Source: JBBROS01 sp965217935
Lineage (GTDB): Bacteria; Pseudomonadota; Alphaproteobacteria; Acetobacterales; Acetobacteraceae
DNA: 64,000 nt
Direction of reading: 5' to 3'
NCBI GenBank assembly: GCA_965217935.1
Contig: OZ244581.1
Coordinates: 186,001-250,000 of the forward strand
Shown in pieces: positions 18,682 to 29,006 of the stretch; positions within the stretch are counted from its first letter, which is position 1; each line of letters begins with the position of its first letter. The translations under genes and the position numbers were made by a program. A model generated the notes under the pieces. It was not told the origin of the DNA and did no database searches. It was given only the letters and a program-made list of their open reading frames with translations.

Positions 18682-21600
18682 TCAGGCCGCCTTGGCCCTC
18701 AGCGACAGCAAATCGCTGAGGTTGAATACGACCGCCGTCTCCGCAAATCCCAGCTCGCGCTTGAAGAAGCGCTGCACATAGACCGGCTGGTGCGCGAAGC
18801 CGTTGGCCACGGCGACAAGCGCCAGGTGAAACGCCTCGGGCGCGTTGAGTGAGGCGAGGATCTCGTTCTTGGTGACGATCACATCCCGGGCGTCGGCGTG
18901 CCGGCCCTTGACCTCGATCAGCCGCAACGGGCCGCCGGCGCCGTCGCGGCTCTCGATGTCCCAGCCCTTCTTCTGCGCCGAGACGTCCACCGGCGCGTGA
19001 CCGAGACTGCGCTCGAAGGCCATCACCGCTTCCATCGCCGCAAGCTCGACCACCACGCGGGCCGCCGGGTCTTCGCAGAACCCGGAGGCCAACGGCTCGG
19101 GCACAGGCGCGGTGCGGGCGCAGATCAGTCCCTTCGGAATGACCAGTGCCGCGCCCTTCAGCACCGGCGGCAGCGCCGTGATCTGGCGCTCGCGGGTCAG
19201 CTCTTCCTGGCGCTTGTGCAGCCGCTCAACCAGCCGCTGGGCGGTGGCCTCGGCATTGGAGGCGTTGATCCGCTGCTCCTTGCCGGCGCGCTCCTCCTCG
19301 CGCAGCCGGGCGGCGCGAGCGTCCCAGTAGTTGATCTCGCGGGTCAGTCGCGCCCGGACCTCGCGCTCGACCTTATCAATCTCGGCCAGCTTGCGCGCCT
19401 TGACCTCGGCCAGATGCGCTGGGACCAAGTTGGCGATGGCGTAGCCGAGCGCACGCTGTGCGACGCCCCCCCGCGAGCCACGGCGCGTCGATCACGTCCG
19501 CCACCGCCGCGCGCTCCTCCGCCGTGATCGGCCGATAGTCGAGGTAGGGCGCGGAGCCGCCGTCCGCCGCCGAGCCGTTCGCCTTGAGATGGATGAACTG
19601 GAGGCGCTGCGAGATCGCCCTCGGCTCGCCCGATCGCGCGACGCGCCCGTCGCGTACGGCATGTTCGAGGTAGACGAGCAGGCGCGGTTCCATACCGTCG
19701 TCCGCATCGTCCACCAGCACCGCGCCCTGGCCCAGCAGCGGTCCGAACCGCTCCATCACGACGTCCACGACGGACTCTAGGAGCGGGTGGCCGGGCGCCA
19801 GCAGCTCCGCCTGCGGCTGGCCGACGATCAGCGCCTTCTCGAACGTCACCCGCGCGTAGCGGTCGAGCACCGGATCGCCGCGGCCGATCAGCCGATCGCG
19901 CTCCTTTAGCACCGACGGCACGCGGGTAATCTCGAAGCGGCCGCGCTCGCGCTCGGCCATGCGACCGCCAAGCAGGGTGAACGCCTCGCGGAAGAAGCTG
20001 CCGATGAAGTGCGGCTGCAGGCGCCGCGCCTGCGCGCGCTCCATCTCCTCACGCACCGCCGCTACGGTCCGCGGGTCCATGCCTTCACTCGTCAGCTTGC
20101 GCTCGGCGACCAGCTGCTCGATCGCGCCGACGTCGACAGCGCCGTCCACCTTGCAGAACAGCTCGGCCCGAGTCTCGGGCCGGTCGCCATACCTGATCGC
20201 GTCCACGAGCAGATCGCGGAGCGCGTGGCCTTCGAACAGCTCGCCGAGCACGTCGAACACCCGCCCGCCCAGCGCCTCGCGCGCCTGGGCCAGCTTCTCC
20301 AGCAGGCGGCCATAGACTTCGCCCTCCCGCGTGTTGAACGCGCAGAGGTTCCACAAGTGGCAGACCTCGGTCTGGCCGATGCGATGGATGCGGCCGAACC
20401 GCTGCTCCAGTCGGTTCGGGTTCCAGGGCAGGTCGTAGTTGACCATCAGGTGCGCGCCGCGCTGCAGGTTCACACCCTCGCCGGCCGCGTCGTTGGCGAT
20501 CATCACCCGCACGACCGGGTCGCTGTTGAACGCCGCGATCGCCGCGCGCCGCGCCTCGCGGGCGACGCCGCCGTGGATCACGACCACGCCGGCGGGATCG
20601 CCGAAACGCGCCGTGATCTTCTGCTGCAGGTATTCCAGCGTGTCTTTCGGCTCGGTGAAGATCAGGATTTTGCGCCTCAGCCCGGTCGCCGCGTCGATCA
20701 TGATCGGCTCGTCGAGGATCGACTCCAGTTCCCGCCACTTCGCGTCCTGACCCGAGAGCTTCAACCGCAGGGCGCGCGCCTCTAGGTCACGCAGAATGAC
20801 GATTTCGGCTTTGAGCTCGACCAGTGTCTGAGCGGCCGTAGCCGCATCGACGATCGCCTCCTCGGCGGCCTCGGCTTCCTCGCCGGTCGCTTCGTCGAAA
20901 TCGTCGGGGTCGTAGGCCGGGAGGGACGGCGCGCGGCTCAGCGGGGTGGCTCCGCTTCCACGGCTCATCCGCTCCTCGCGCAGCCGCTCCTCAAGGCGCT
21001 TGCGCCGCCGCTCCAGCGAGCGGTGAATCGCCGCCGGCGACGAAGCCAGCCTCCGTTGCAGGATCTGGAGAGCGAAGCCGACACTGTTGCGCCGGCCGCC
21101 GTCACCGCTCCGGTCGGCGCGATTCATCTCCTCGCGCACATAGGTCGTCACCGCGGCATAGAGGTCCGCCTCGTCCGGCGAAAGTTCGTAACTAGCGGTG
21201 TAGGCCAGCCGCTCGGGAAACAGCGGCGTGCCGTCGAAGCGGTAGAGCTCTTCCTTGGTGAGCCGCCGCATCATGTCCGAGACGTCGGCTTTGTGGACGC
21301 CCTCGCGGAAGCGGCCCTCGAAGCGATCGGCGTCGAGTAGGCCCATGAACAGCTGGAAGTCGGCTTCTTTGCCGTTGTGCGGCGTCGCCGACATCAGAAG
21401 GAGGTTGCGGGTATGCGCGCCGAGCAGCTTGCCGAGCTTGTGGCGCTGCGTCTCCTTCACCTCGCCGCCGAAATACGAGGCGGCCATGCGGTGCGCCTCG
21501 TCGCAGATGATCAGGTCCCAGTCCGGCGCGGCCTGGAGCTTGGCCTTCAGCTCGTCCGAACGCGCGGCCTTGTCGAGCCGCATGATGAGCCGGTTCCGCT

Positions 21601-22183
21601 CGACGAACGGGTTGCCCGTTATCGAGCTCTCGATCTGATCACGCGTCAGCAAATCGAAGCCGAGGCCGAACTTTTCAGCCAACTCCTCCTGCCATTGCTC
21701 GACCAAGCTGCCCGGCGCGACGATCAGGCAGCGCTCTAGGTCGCCCCGGATCATCAGCTCCTTGACGAGGAGGCCGGCCATGACCGTCTTGCCCGCGCCA
21801 GGGTCATCCGCCAATAAGAATCGCAGCGGCTGGCGCGGCAGCATTTCCGCATAGACTGCCGTGATCTGGTGAGGGAGCGCCTCGATCTGCGATGCGCTGA
21901 TGGCGAGGTAAGGGTCAAACAGGTGCGCCAGGCGAATACGGCTCGCTTCGGACGCTAGCCGCAGCAAGGCGCCGTCAGCGTCGAACGCGTAGGCGCGTCC
22001 GCCCTCCACGACCTCGAACGCGCTCTCCTCGCCGCGGTAGAGCAGCCGCTCGCCGACCTTGCCGTCGGCCCGGAACACGAGGTTAAGCGCGTCCGCGCCG
22101 AAGCGCGAAACCTGAACGATCTCGGCGACGCCGGTCGGTGTCAGGCCACGTAAGCGCGTGCCGGGCTTCAGATCATCGAACAC
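18682..22183 (-). pseudogene. SNF2-type helicase with C-terminal DUF3883, one-base frameshift in a G7 run
   Basis: The ATG at 22183 opens a frame with SNF2 helicase motifs: DDPGAGKTVMAG (Walker A, about 126-137), CDEAHRM (about 227), LMSATPHNGKE, and in the second RecA domain MIANDAAGEGVNLQ and RLEQRFGRIHRIGQ. Near the end, at DAPWLAGG, the coding strand has seven Gs (19466-19472); six would keep the frame and give AGGVAQRALGYAIANLVPAH, leading straight into the open frame at 19428-18682. That part is coiled-coil rich and ends in DUF3883 (RDGAGGPLRLIEVKGRHADA, then QPVYVQRFFKRELGF). The restored protein is about 1166 residues. It is the first gene of the DUF499/DUF1156 operon. The extra G may be phase variation, decay or a sequencing error. 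Confidence 0.82.
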
Positions 22184-22395
22184 GGGGCGTCCAGAACCAT
22201 CTCTTCATCAGGCGATCCTATGCGGGAGCGGCTCCGGATTGAAGCTGTAAGCGGAGGTTCCCAGCACCGGCGAATGCGACCGTCGCAAGAAGGAGTGAGC
22301 CGCTGTGGCGGCGCGGCCGCCAAATCTGGGCGACAAAACGCGAACTCGCCGCTAGGATCGGAGCACCTCGGAAGAGGCTCCGACTCGTTCCATGG

Positions 22396-23475
22396 ATGGT
22401 GATGGCCCGTAGCGACCTCCTTGTCTCCCTCGTTCGCGCCGCCGCGGCCGGCGATCGGGACGCCTTGAGGTCCACGACTGAGGCTCTGGCTGCCGATGAG
22501 CGGGCGAAGAAGCACCACTTGGTGGCTGACCGGCTCCAGCGCGCCCTGTCAGCCGTTCCGGTCACGCCGCCGCCGCTGATCACCTCGGCACCGTCTGGCG
22601 TCGGGTCGGGACGAGAGGCGATCATTGAAATCGAGCCTCGCGCGCAGCTCGGGCAGCTGATGCTGCCGCTTCCCGTGCAGGAGAGCGGCCGGCAGCTCGT
22701 CGAGGAGCACATGCGCGCGGATGTGCTGCGCGCTCATGGTTACGAGCCCCGCCATTGCGTCCTTCTGTCAGGGCCTCCTGGCAACGGCAAGACCTCCTTC
22801 TCGGAGGGTCTCGCGGAGGCGCTTGGGCTGCCCTTCTTCGTTGTCCGCTACGACGCGCTGATTGGTAGTTATCTTGGCGAAACGAACGCTCGCTTGCGCA
22901 AGCTGTTCGACTACATCCGCACGCAGCCGAGCGTCCTGTTCTTCGACGAGTTCGACGCGATTGGTAAAGAGCGCGGCGATACGCATGAGACGGGCGAGAT
23001 CAAGCGCGTCGTTTCCTTCCTACTTATGCAGCTGGACCAGTTGCCGAGCTATGTGCTCGTGGTCGCGGCCAGCAATCATGCCGAACTTCTCGACCGTGCG
23101 GTTTGGCGTCGCTTTCAAATGCGTCTGGCGTTTCCCCCGCCGGACCGCAACCAAGTCGAAGTCTTCCTGGACCGCGTGATCGCGCACTGGCCGCAGTCGC
23201 CGACCATGACCTTGCAGAAGATCGCTGGCCAGCTCGGTTTGGTGAGCTATGCCGAGGCCTTAGACTTCTGCCAGAACGTGCGTCGGCGGCAGATACTTGG
23301 CCTCGGGGGCGTCGGGATTGATGAAGCGCTGGGGAAGGAGTTGGACCTCTGGTCGGCCCGTGTCCGGCCGGAGACACTGAATGGCGAGCGATCCCAACAA
23401 GCCGCTGTTGCGCCTGACACCCCAGGCCGCACAAGACCGTCCCATCGGAAGATCGAGGGTAATCCGCGGGCCTGA
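22396..23475 (+). CDS. ietA: AAA ATPase of an IetAS-type defence pair
   Basis: The 359-residue protein has an AAA core resembling FtsH/spastin-type ATPases: Walker A GPPGNGKT (126-133), YLGETNARLRKLFDYI, Walker B LFFDEFDAIG (181-190), and the sensor region VVAASNHAELLDRAVWRRFQ. It is directly upstream of, and overlaps by 95 bases, a subtilisin-like protease gene. This ATPase-plus-S8-protease arrangement is that of IetAS, an experimentally supported anti-phage system. The ATPase likely senses or remodels a target and controls the protease. Start options are 22396 or the ATG at 22402. The gene is transcribed away from the helicase operon, so promoters for both should lie in 22184-22395. Confidence 0.8.
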   Translation: MVMARSDLLVSLVRAAAAGDRDALRSTTEALAADERAKKHHLVADRLQRALSAVPVTPPPLITSAPSGVGSGREAIIEIEPRAQLGQLMLPLPVQESGRQLVEEHMRADVLRAHGYEPRHCVLLSGPPGNGKTSFSEGLAEALGLPFFVVRYDALIGSYLGETNARLRKLFDYIRTQPSVLFFDEFDAIGKERGDTHETGEIKRVVSFLLMQLDQLPSYVLVVAASNHAELLDRAVWRRFQMRLAFPPPDRNQVEVFLDRVIAHWPQSPTMTLQKIAGQLGLVSYAEALDFCQNVRRRQILGLGGVGIDEALGKELDLWSARVRPETLNGERSQQAAVAPDTPGRTRPSHRKIEGNPRA

Positions 23476-25903
23476 AGCCTTCCCGCAGGCGCGACAGACC
23501 GCAGCCTTTGCTCCCATCTTCCAGCGCCTCGCCGACGTTCTCGCGCGCGATCCAGCCGGCCTTGCGCTCAGGGCTGACCCGACCGCGCTGGCTCCTGAAC
23601 GGCTGCTCGTTTTCGAAGTGCGCGGAGCGATTGGCGCTTTTGCCGATGCCGTTCGACGCGTGCCCGGTCTCGAGCTGATCGACGAGGAGGAGATCGGGAC
23701 CGACGAGAGCGACAAGGCGCCTGTCGCCTATCTCATGATGCCGGACGCGCGCGCGTTGCAGAATCTCGAGAGCCTGTGGCGGCGCTGGCTCCGCAACCAG
23801 CTTGTCCAGGGCGAAACGCCTTAGCGCGATGTTTTTGCGCTTCTTCGCGATCTGCGACCTTGGGGGCCACAAGACCGTGTCCAGCCCTCGGACAGTAGCG
23901 TCTTGGAAGAGGAGGTGGCCGGGCGGTTGCACGACGAGACCGTGCGTTTGGAGGTCGAGCTGGTCTACCGGACTGATCCTAAGGCCGGTGCCGACCGCGA
24001 CGAGGAGGTGCTCCGCGCGGTGCAGGCGCAAGGCGGTCGGGTCGTCATGCGTTCTCGCATCGACGACATCGCCTATCATGCGCTGTTGGTCGACCTGCCG
24101 GTCGCAGCCGTGCAGAGGATCATCGAGCGCACAGCCGACGGGCTCGCAGGCCTCGATCCGGTCATGCACATCCGCCCGCAGAGCGTCGCCACCGGCGTGG
24201 AGGTTGCCGAGGCCGGCGACGCCGCTCAGGTCGCACCACCCGTCGCGCTCGGCGAGCCGATCTTGGCGGTGCTGGACGGTGTGCCCGTGGCCGCTCATCC
24301 AGCCTTGGCCGACCACCTCGTCGTCGACGACCAGTTCGGCCTGGAGGGCGGGGCGCCAGTGGCGCAACGCGTCCACGGGACGGCGATGGCGTCGCTGATC
24401 GTGCATGGCGACCGCAACCGTGCCGAGCCGTCGCTCCCCCGCCGGATCCACGTCGTGCCAGTTCTGGGTGGCGGGGATGCGTTCCCGCCCGACCGACTGA
24501 TCGTAGACATGATCTACACGGCCGTCCGCGCCATGCGGGACGGTGCGGACGCCACCGCTCCGTCCGTACTTTTGGTGAACCTCTCTCTCGGAAACGCGCG
24601 GCGCCCGTTCCAGGGTCAGCTGTCCGCCTGGGCGCGCTTGCTCGACCGGCTCGCCTACCGCTATGGCATCCTCTTCGTCGTCAGCGCTGGCAATCGCCTC
24701 GACGCCTTCGCCGTCGAGGCTTTCGCCAATCACATATTATTCGAGGATGCCGACCCAGCGCATCGGGCAACTGAGACGCTGCGGGCTCTCGGCGCCATAG
24801 TCGCCGATCGCCGACTGATTTCCCCGGCCGAGACGGTCAACGGACTTACGGTGGGTGCCTGCAACGAAGATGCGGTCAGCCTAGCCGACCGAGCCACCGC
24901 GCGAGTGAACGTCGATCCTTACGGCGATCGCCGCATGCCTAATCCGTCCAGCACGCTCGGCCCGGGCTTCGCGCTTGCGGTGAAGCCCGACGTACTCTTG
25001 CCGGGCGCGCGTGAGCGGCTGCGCCTGGTTCGCAGCCACACCCATATCGAGGTCGGTCCGGCGAGCCCGATGCGCGCGGCCGGGCTCCGCGTCGCCGCGC
25101 CGCCCAGAGACGGCCGGGAAAACCTGGACGGCTACACTAACGGTACAAGCGCCGCCGCGGCGCTCGCGTCCCGCACCGCGCATCGCATCCACGACGCTCT
25201 GGAAGCCACTTACGGCGAGACCTTCCTGCGGCTGCCTCACCAGCAGCGAGCCGTCCTGCTGAAGGCGCTTCTGGCGCACCCCGCGCGCTGGCCGGAGGAC
25301 AGCGCGGAGTTGGTCCGCCAGGTGATCGGCCCACCCGAAGGAAAATTCCACGTCCGCCAGAAGGACAACATTCGGCGATTCCTGGGCTTCGGCATGGTCG
25401 ACGTCGACGAAGCGGTCGCGTGCGCCGACGACCGGGCGACATTCTGGGCGACGGGGGTGCTTGAGCGCGAGAAGACCGCCACGATCGAGGTGCCCGTGCC
25501 TGTCGCCATGGGCGGCCAAGCGCGTCCTCACGCGCTGGCGGCGACAGTGGCGTGGTTCACGCCGACCGCGCCAGGGCGCAAGAGCTATCGCTCGGTGCGG
25601 CTCAAGCTGCTCGAACCCGCGGCGTTGGACGCGCTCAGCGTGCGGCCACTCGGCGATCAGCCGGACGGGAATCAGACCAACAAGGGCACCTTGTTCATGC
25701 GCCGCTGGGCGGGCGACCGCGCGCCGGTGGTGGGTCCAAACATGACGCTGCCGCTCGTCATACAGCGGGATCCAGATCAGGGCGCGACCATCGACGAACC
25801 GATCCCGTTCGGCCTCGCCGTGACCTTGGCAATGCCGGGTGCCGTCCAGATCTACGAACAGGTCCGGCAGCGGCTGGGCCTCGCCGTGCGCGCGACGGCC
25901 TGA
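23381..25903 (+). pseudogene. ietS: Subtilisin-like (S8) protease of an IetAS-type pair, interrupted by TAG
   Basis: The ATG at 23381 (MASDPNKPLLRLTPQAAQDR) starts an N-terminal domain of 147 residues that ends at TAG 23822-23824 after QGETP. The same frame then continues as RDVFALLRDLRPWGP and on to 25903 with no further stop. The catalytic triad of the protease is all downstream: Asp in LAVLDGVPVAAHPAL (about 299), His in RVHGTAMASLIVHGD (about 332) and Ser in YTNGTSAAAALASR (about 590). TPW-RDVF is expected, so TGG to TAG is the simplest lesion. A TTG at 23903 could restart a protein with the whole protease domain but without the N-terminal domain. Full length would be about 840 residues, typical for IetS. 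Confidence 0.8.
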
Positions 25904-25922
25904 TCCGGCTCTAGGATTGGTG

Positions 25923-27314
25923 ATGGCCCGCGATACAATCTTCATCTGCCACGCGACACCGGACGACAACGATTTCGTTCGCTGGCTTGGCGCACGACTG
26001 ACCGGCCATGGTTACAAGGTCTGGGCCGACATGTTCGGCCTCAAGGGCGGAACACCGTTCTGGAACACGATCGAGGACGCGCTGCGCGAGCACGCCTGCA
26101 AGGTGATCTTCGTCGCGTCGAGGGCGAGCGTCGATCCGGGGAGGCAGGGCGTACGCAATGAGCTGTCGGTGGCCGACGCGGTCCGCAAGGCGCTTGCCGA
26201 CCCGGCGTTCATCATTCCGGCGCGGATCGACGACGTGCCGTTCAGCGACTTTCCCATCCTCGTGCATCAGCTGAACGGCATCGATTTCAGCCGCGGGTGG
26301 GGCGGCCGGCTCATCGAACTGCTCGACACGCTGGAGACGGCCCGTGTGCCCCGCCATCACGGCGACCGATCGTCAGACTTTGAGCGGTGGCGTCAGGAGG
26401 CGATCAAGACCGCGGCGCTCGTCAGCATTGAGCGGGAGCCCGTGCTGACCAGCCTTTCGCCGATCAACGCCCTGCCGCCCGAGGTCCTCTATTTCAAGCA
26501 CAACGCCGACCCAGCCGCGATCGCGCAGGTGCTTCGCGCGAGCGGAATCCCGTTTGCGCCGTTCTACCAACTCGTCATCACCTTCGCGGGGCTCGATCTC
26601 ATCAACGCGGCGCTGCCCACGCCGATGGTGGCCGAGTTGCGGGGGCGAACCCCGCTCGAGACCTTCCTCACGGGCGAGGCGACGGGGGTGACGACGCCCC
26701 GCCGATCGGACGCGTCGAATATGGCGACCGCGCTCCTTCGCCAACACGTCGAGCGCCATCTCATAACGCGCGGGCTGAAGGCGCTGCCGCAGCGGGGCGC
26801 GAGTGCCTTCTATTTCCCGAGCGGCCTCGTGGTTAACAACAAGGTTCCCTACACAGCGGCGTCAGGACGGCGCACCAACAAGAATGTTGTTGGGCGCAGC
26901 GAGCGCAACCGGGTTTACTGGCATCTCGCAATGAAGGTCAGCGTCGTGCTCGGTCCGCCAGCCTTCGTCCGCTTTAAGCCCTATGTCGCCTTCTCGGACG
27001 ATGGCCAGACCGCCATCGCCGATCCGAAGCGTACTTCTCCGATCCGGCGGCGCTTCTGCAAGAATTGGTGGAATCAACATTGGCGGCAGCTGCAGGAAGC
27101 GTTCGCCGTGTGGCTCGCTGACGGTCAAGCCGAATGCTCGATATCGCTGGATGGTCCGCAGACACTGGTGCTCGCGGGACGGCTGCTGCAGTTGACCGCT
27201 GAGCGCCACATCGTGGGTGACCTACAGTTTCAGGACGAGGCCGAGGATCCGGACGAGCCCGACGACGATGGGAACGAGTTCGAGACCGACCCCGAGGACG
27301 AGCCCGAGCAATGA
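25923..27314 (+). CDS. TIR-APAZ subunit of a SPARTA (short Argonaute) system
   Basis: The ATG at 25923 starts MARDTIFICHATPDDNDFVR, a prokaryotic TIR domain (residues ~1-150) with GARLTGHGYKVWADMFGLKG, then GTPFWNTIEDAL and VIFVASRASVDPG. E51 in WNTIEDAL is a candidate for the NAD-cleaving glutamate. Residues ~170-460 fit the APAZ region that pairs with short Argonautes, ending in a very acidic tail. The next gene, which it overlaps by four bases (ATGA), is a short Argonaute, which fixes the identity. In SPARTA, guide-directed DNA recognition activates TIR NADase and kills the cell. The gene starts 19 bases after the IetS stop on the same strand. No frame lesions; 463 residues is normal for the family. 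Confidence 0.88.
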   Translation: MARDTIFICHATPDDNDFVRWLGARLTGHGYKVWADMFGLKGGTPFWNTIEDALREHACKVIFVASRASVDPGRQGVRNELSVADAVRKALADPAFIIPARIDDVPFSDFPILVHQLNGIDFSRGWGGRLIELLDTLETARVPRHHGDRSSDFERWRQEAIKTAALVSIEREPVLTSLSPINALPPEVLYFKHNADPAAIAQVLRASGIPFAPFYQLVITFAGLDLINAALPTPMVAELRGRTPLETFLTGEATGVTTPRRSDASNMATALLRQHVERHLITRGLKALPQRGASAFYFPSGLVVNNKVPYTAASGRRTNKNVVGRSERNRVYWHLAMKVSVVLGPPAFVRFKPYVAFSDDGQTAIADPKRTSPIRRRFCKNWWNQHWRQLQEAFAVWLADGQAECSISLDGPQTLVLAGRLLQLTAERHIVGDLQFQDEAEDPDEPDDDGNEFETDPEDEPEQ

Positions 27315-28825
27315 TGTCGTGGACCCTGACCCACATAGACGAACCGATGCTTAGCTTCGGCTTTAGCCAGCAAACCGAGCATCCGAAGGACGGCCTGTTC
27401 CTTTTCGGGCCGCCGGCTTCAAACCAAAACCCGGCGCGTATGGATGTCGGCGTGATCGGGACCACTGAAGGTATTCGGCGTTATGAAAGTTGGGTTAGAG
27501 CGCTGTCAGCGACTATTGCGGCACCTGAGACCGGCCGGGAAGAGAACAAGGCGATGTGGCCTGGCTTCGAGGCTACTTTCGGAGTTCCGTGGCCGGTGAA
27601 GCCGTTCGCCGCCATAATCATCGATGGCGACATCTTGAGCCGGCGCATCCGCACGGAGGATCGGCACCAGGCGATCTTTGAAGCCGTGAACGTCTACAAC
27701 GATGCTCTCCGCAAATATCTCCGCGAGGAAAAAGCGCGGCCGCAATTCTGGTTCGCAGTCATCCCGGAGGAGGTCTTCCGCTATGGACGGCCTAAATCGG
27801 TCGTTCCTCGCGACCAGCGCGAGAAATCCACCGGCGTGATAGGCCGCAAAGCAGCGAAGTCGATCCTCTCGCGTGGCTCCATGTTCATCGAGGAGACGGA
27901 GGCGGCCGTGCTCTATGAGTATGAGTTGAACTTCCATAACCAACTGAAGGCTCGTCTCCTCGATACCGGACAGGTGCTGCAGGTGGTGCGCGAGACGACG
28001 CTGACCCCCGGCGAGTTCGAAGAGGGCATCCGACGATCCTTGCAAGACCCGGCGTCGGTGGCGTGGAACCTCTCCACCACGAGCTTCTACAAGGCCGGGG
28101 GGCGACCGTGGCGGGTCGCCGATGTCCGCGAAGGAGTCTGCTACGTCGGTCTCGTCTTCAAGCATATTGAGAACGCTAAGGGTCGCGACAATGCCTGCTG
28201 CGGGGCCCAGATGTTCCTGAGTTCGGGCGAAGGCGTCGTGTTCAAGGGTGCGGTTGGACCATGGTACTCCGAGGCCGACGGCAGCTTCCACCTGAGCCGT
28301 GAACGTGCGGCGGAGCTCATGAAGATGGTGATCACGGCCTATGAGGAGATGCACGGCCGGTCGCCGGCCGAGCTCTTCATCCATGGAAAGACCTGGTTCG
28401 AGAGGGACGAGTGGGAGGGCTTCCAGTCGACAGTCCCAGTCGACACGAAGCTGATCTGCATACGGATCCGTCGCCAAAACGAGCTGAAGCTGTTCCGCTA
28501 CGGTAGCCGCCCTGTTCTGAGGGGCACCGCGATCCTGGTGTCAGAGCGCAAGGCGTATCTCTGGACGACGGGCTTCACGCCGAGGCTCAACACCTATCCC
28601 GGTGGGGAGGTGCCTAATCCGCTCACCGTCGATATCGTCAAAGGCGACGCAGACCTGCATCAGGTGCTCAGGGACCTGATGGTGCTCACGAAACTGAATT
28701 TCAACAATGCAGGGTTCGCCGATGGGCTGCCGGTCACCTTGCGGTTCGCGGACTTGACCGGTGAAATCCTCACGGCCGGACCGACGGACGCTGCTGCTCC
28801 GCTTCCATTCCGATTTTATATCTGA
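27311..28825 (+). CDS. Short prokaryotic Argonaute (MID-PIWI) of a SPARTA system
   Basis: The 504-residue protein has the size and layout of a short Argonaute: a MID-like half (WPVKPFAAIIIDGDILSRRI, FWFAVIPEEVFRYGRP) and a PIWI-like half (RVADVREGVCYVGLVFKHIE, then SPAELFIHGKTWFERDEWEG and TKLNFNNAGFADGLPVTLRF). Short Argonautes usually lack the nuclease tetrad and use guide-target pairing to trigger the partner effector. I cannot verify tetrad loss without an alignment. The gene overlaps the TIR-APAZ gene by ATGA, giving translational coupling and equal stoichiometry. It could start at 27311 or the second ATG at 27314. The frame is intact, unlike several neighbours. Confidence 0.88.
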   Translation: MMSWTLTHIDEPMLSFGFSQQTEHPKDGLFLFGPPASNQNPARMDVGVIGTTEGIRRYESWVRALSATIAAPETGREENKAMWPGFEATFGVPWPVKPFAAIIIDGDILSRRIRTEDRHQAIFEAVNVYNDALRKYLREEKARPQFWFAVIPEEVFRYGRPKSVVPRDQREKSTGVIGRKAAKSILSRGSMFIEETEAAVLYEYELNFHNQLKARLLDTGQVLQVVRETTLTPGEFEEGIRRSLQDPASVAWNLSTTSFYKAGGRPWRVADVREGVCYVGLVFKHIENAKGRDNACCGAQMFLSSGEGVVFKGAVGPWYSEADGSFHLSRERAAELMKMVITAYEEMHGRSPAELFIHGKTWFERDEWEGFQSTVPVDTKLICIRIRRQNELKLFRYGSRPVLRGTAILVSERKAYLWTTGFTPRLNTYPGGEVPNPLTVDIVKGDADLHQVLRDLMVLTKLNFNNAGFADGLPVTLRFADLTGEILTAGPTDAAAPLPFRFYI

Positions 28826-29006
28826 GCAGGGGGTGTCACGATGAACTTCATGGAGCCATTCAGACAAGACGGGTTGCGGGATCGTTTTGTCTGCGGCACG
28901 CAATTGACCAAGCGTTGCCTCGCGTGCAGACCGCGACCGGCGCTCCATAAAGCCAACGAAATCAACAGCGCTCTTTTCTGACGGTAAACTGGACGGTATT
29001 TTCATT
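28826..29006 (+). other. Spacer between Argonaute and integrase remnant
   Basis: A 46-codon ORF starting MNFMEPFRQDGLRDRFVCGT lies at about 28841-28981 but has no recognisable match. The last part becomes AT-rich (TTTTCATTTTGGTGAAAC), unlike the island genes. No terminator with a T-run and no tRNA was seen. This may be the worn edge of the island. Confidence 0.35.

Noticed and set aside
28541..29005. Minus-strand ORF over the Argonaute end and spacer
   Set aside because: Mostly antisense to the Argonaute gene; the first ~60 residues (MKIPSSLPSEKSAVDFVGFM) look odd but match no family I know.
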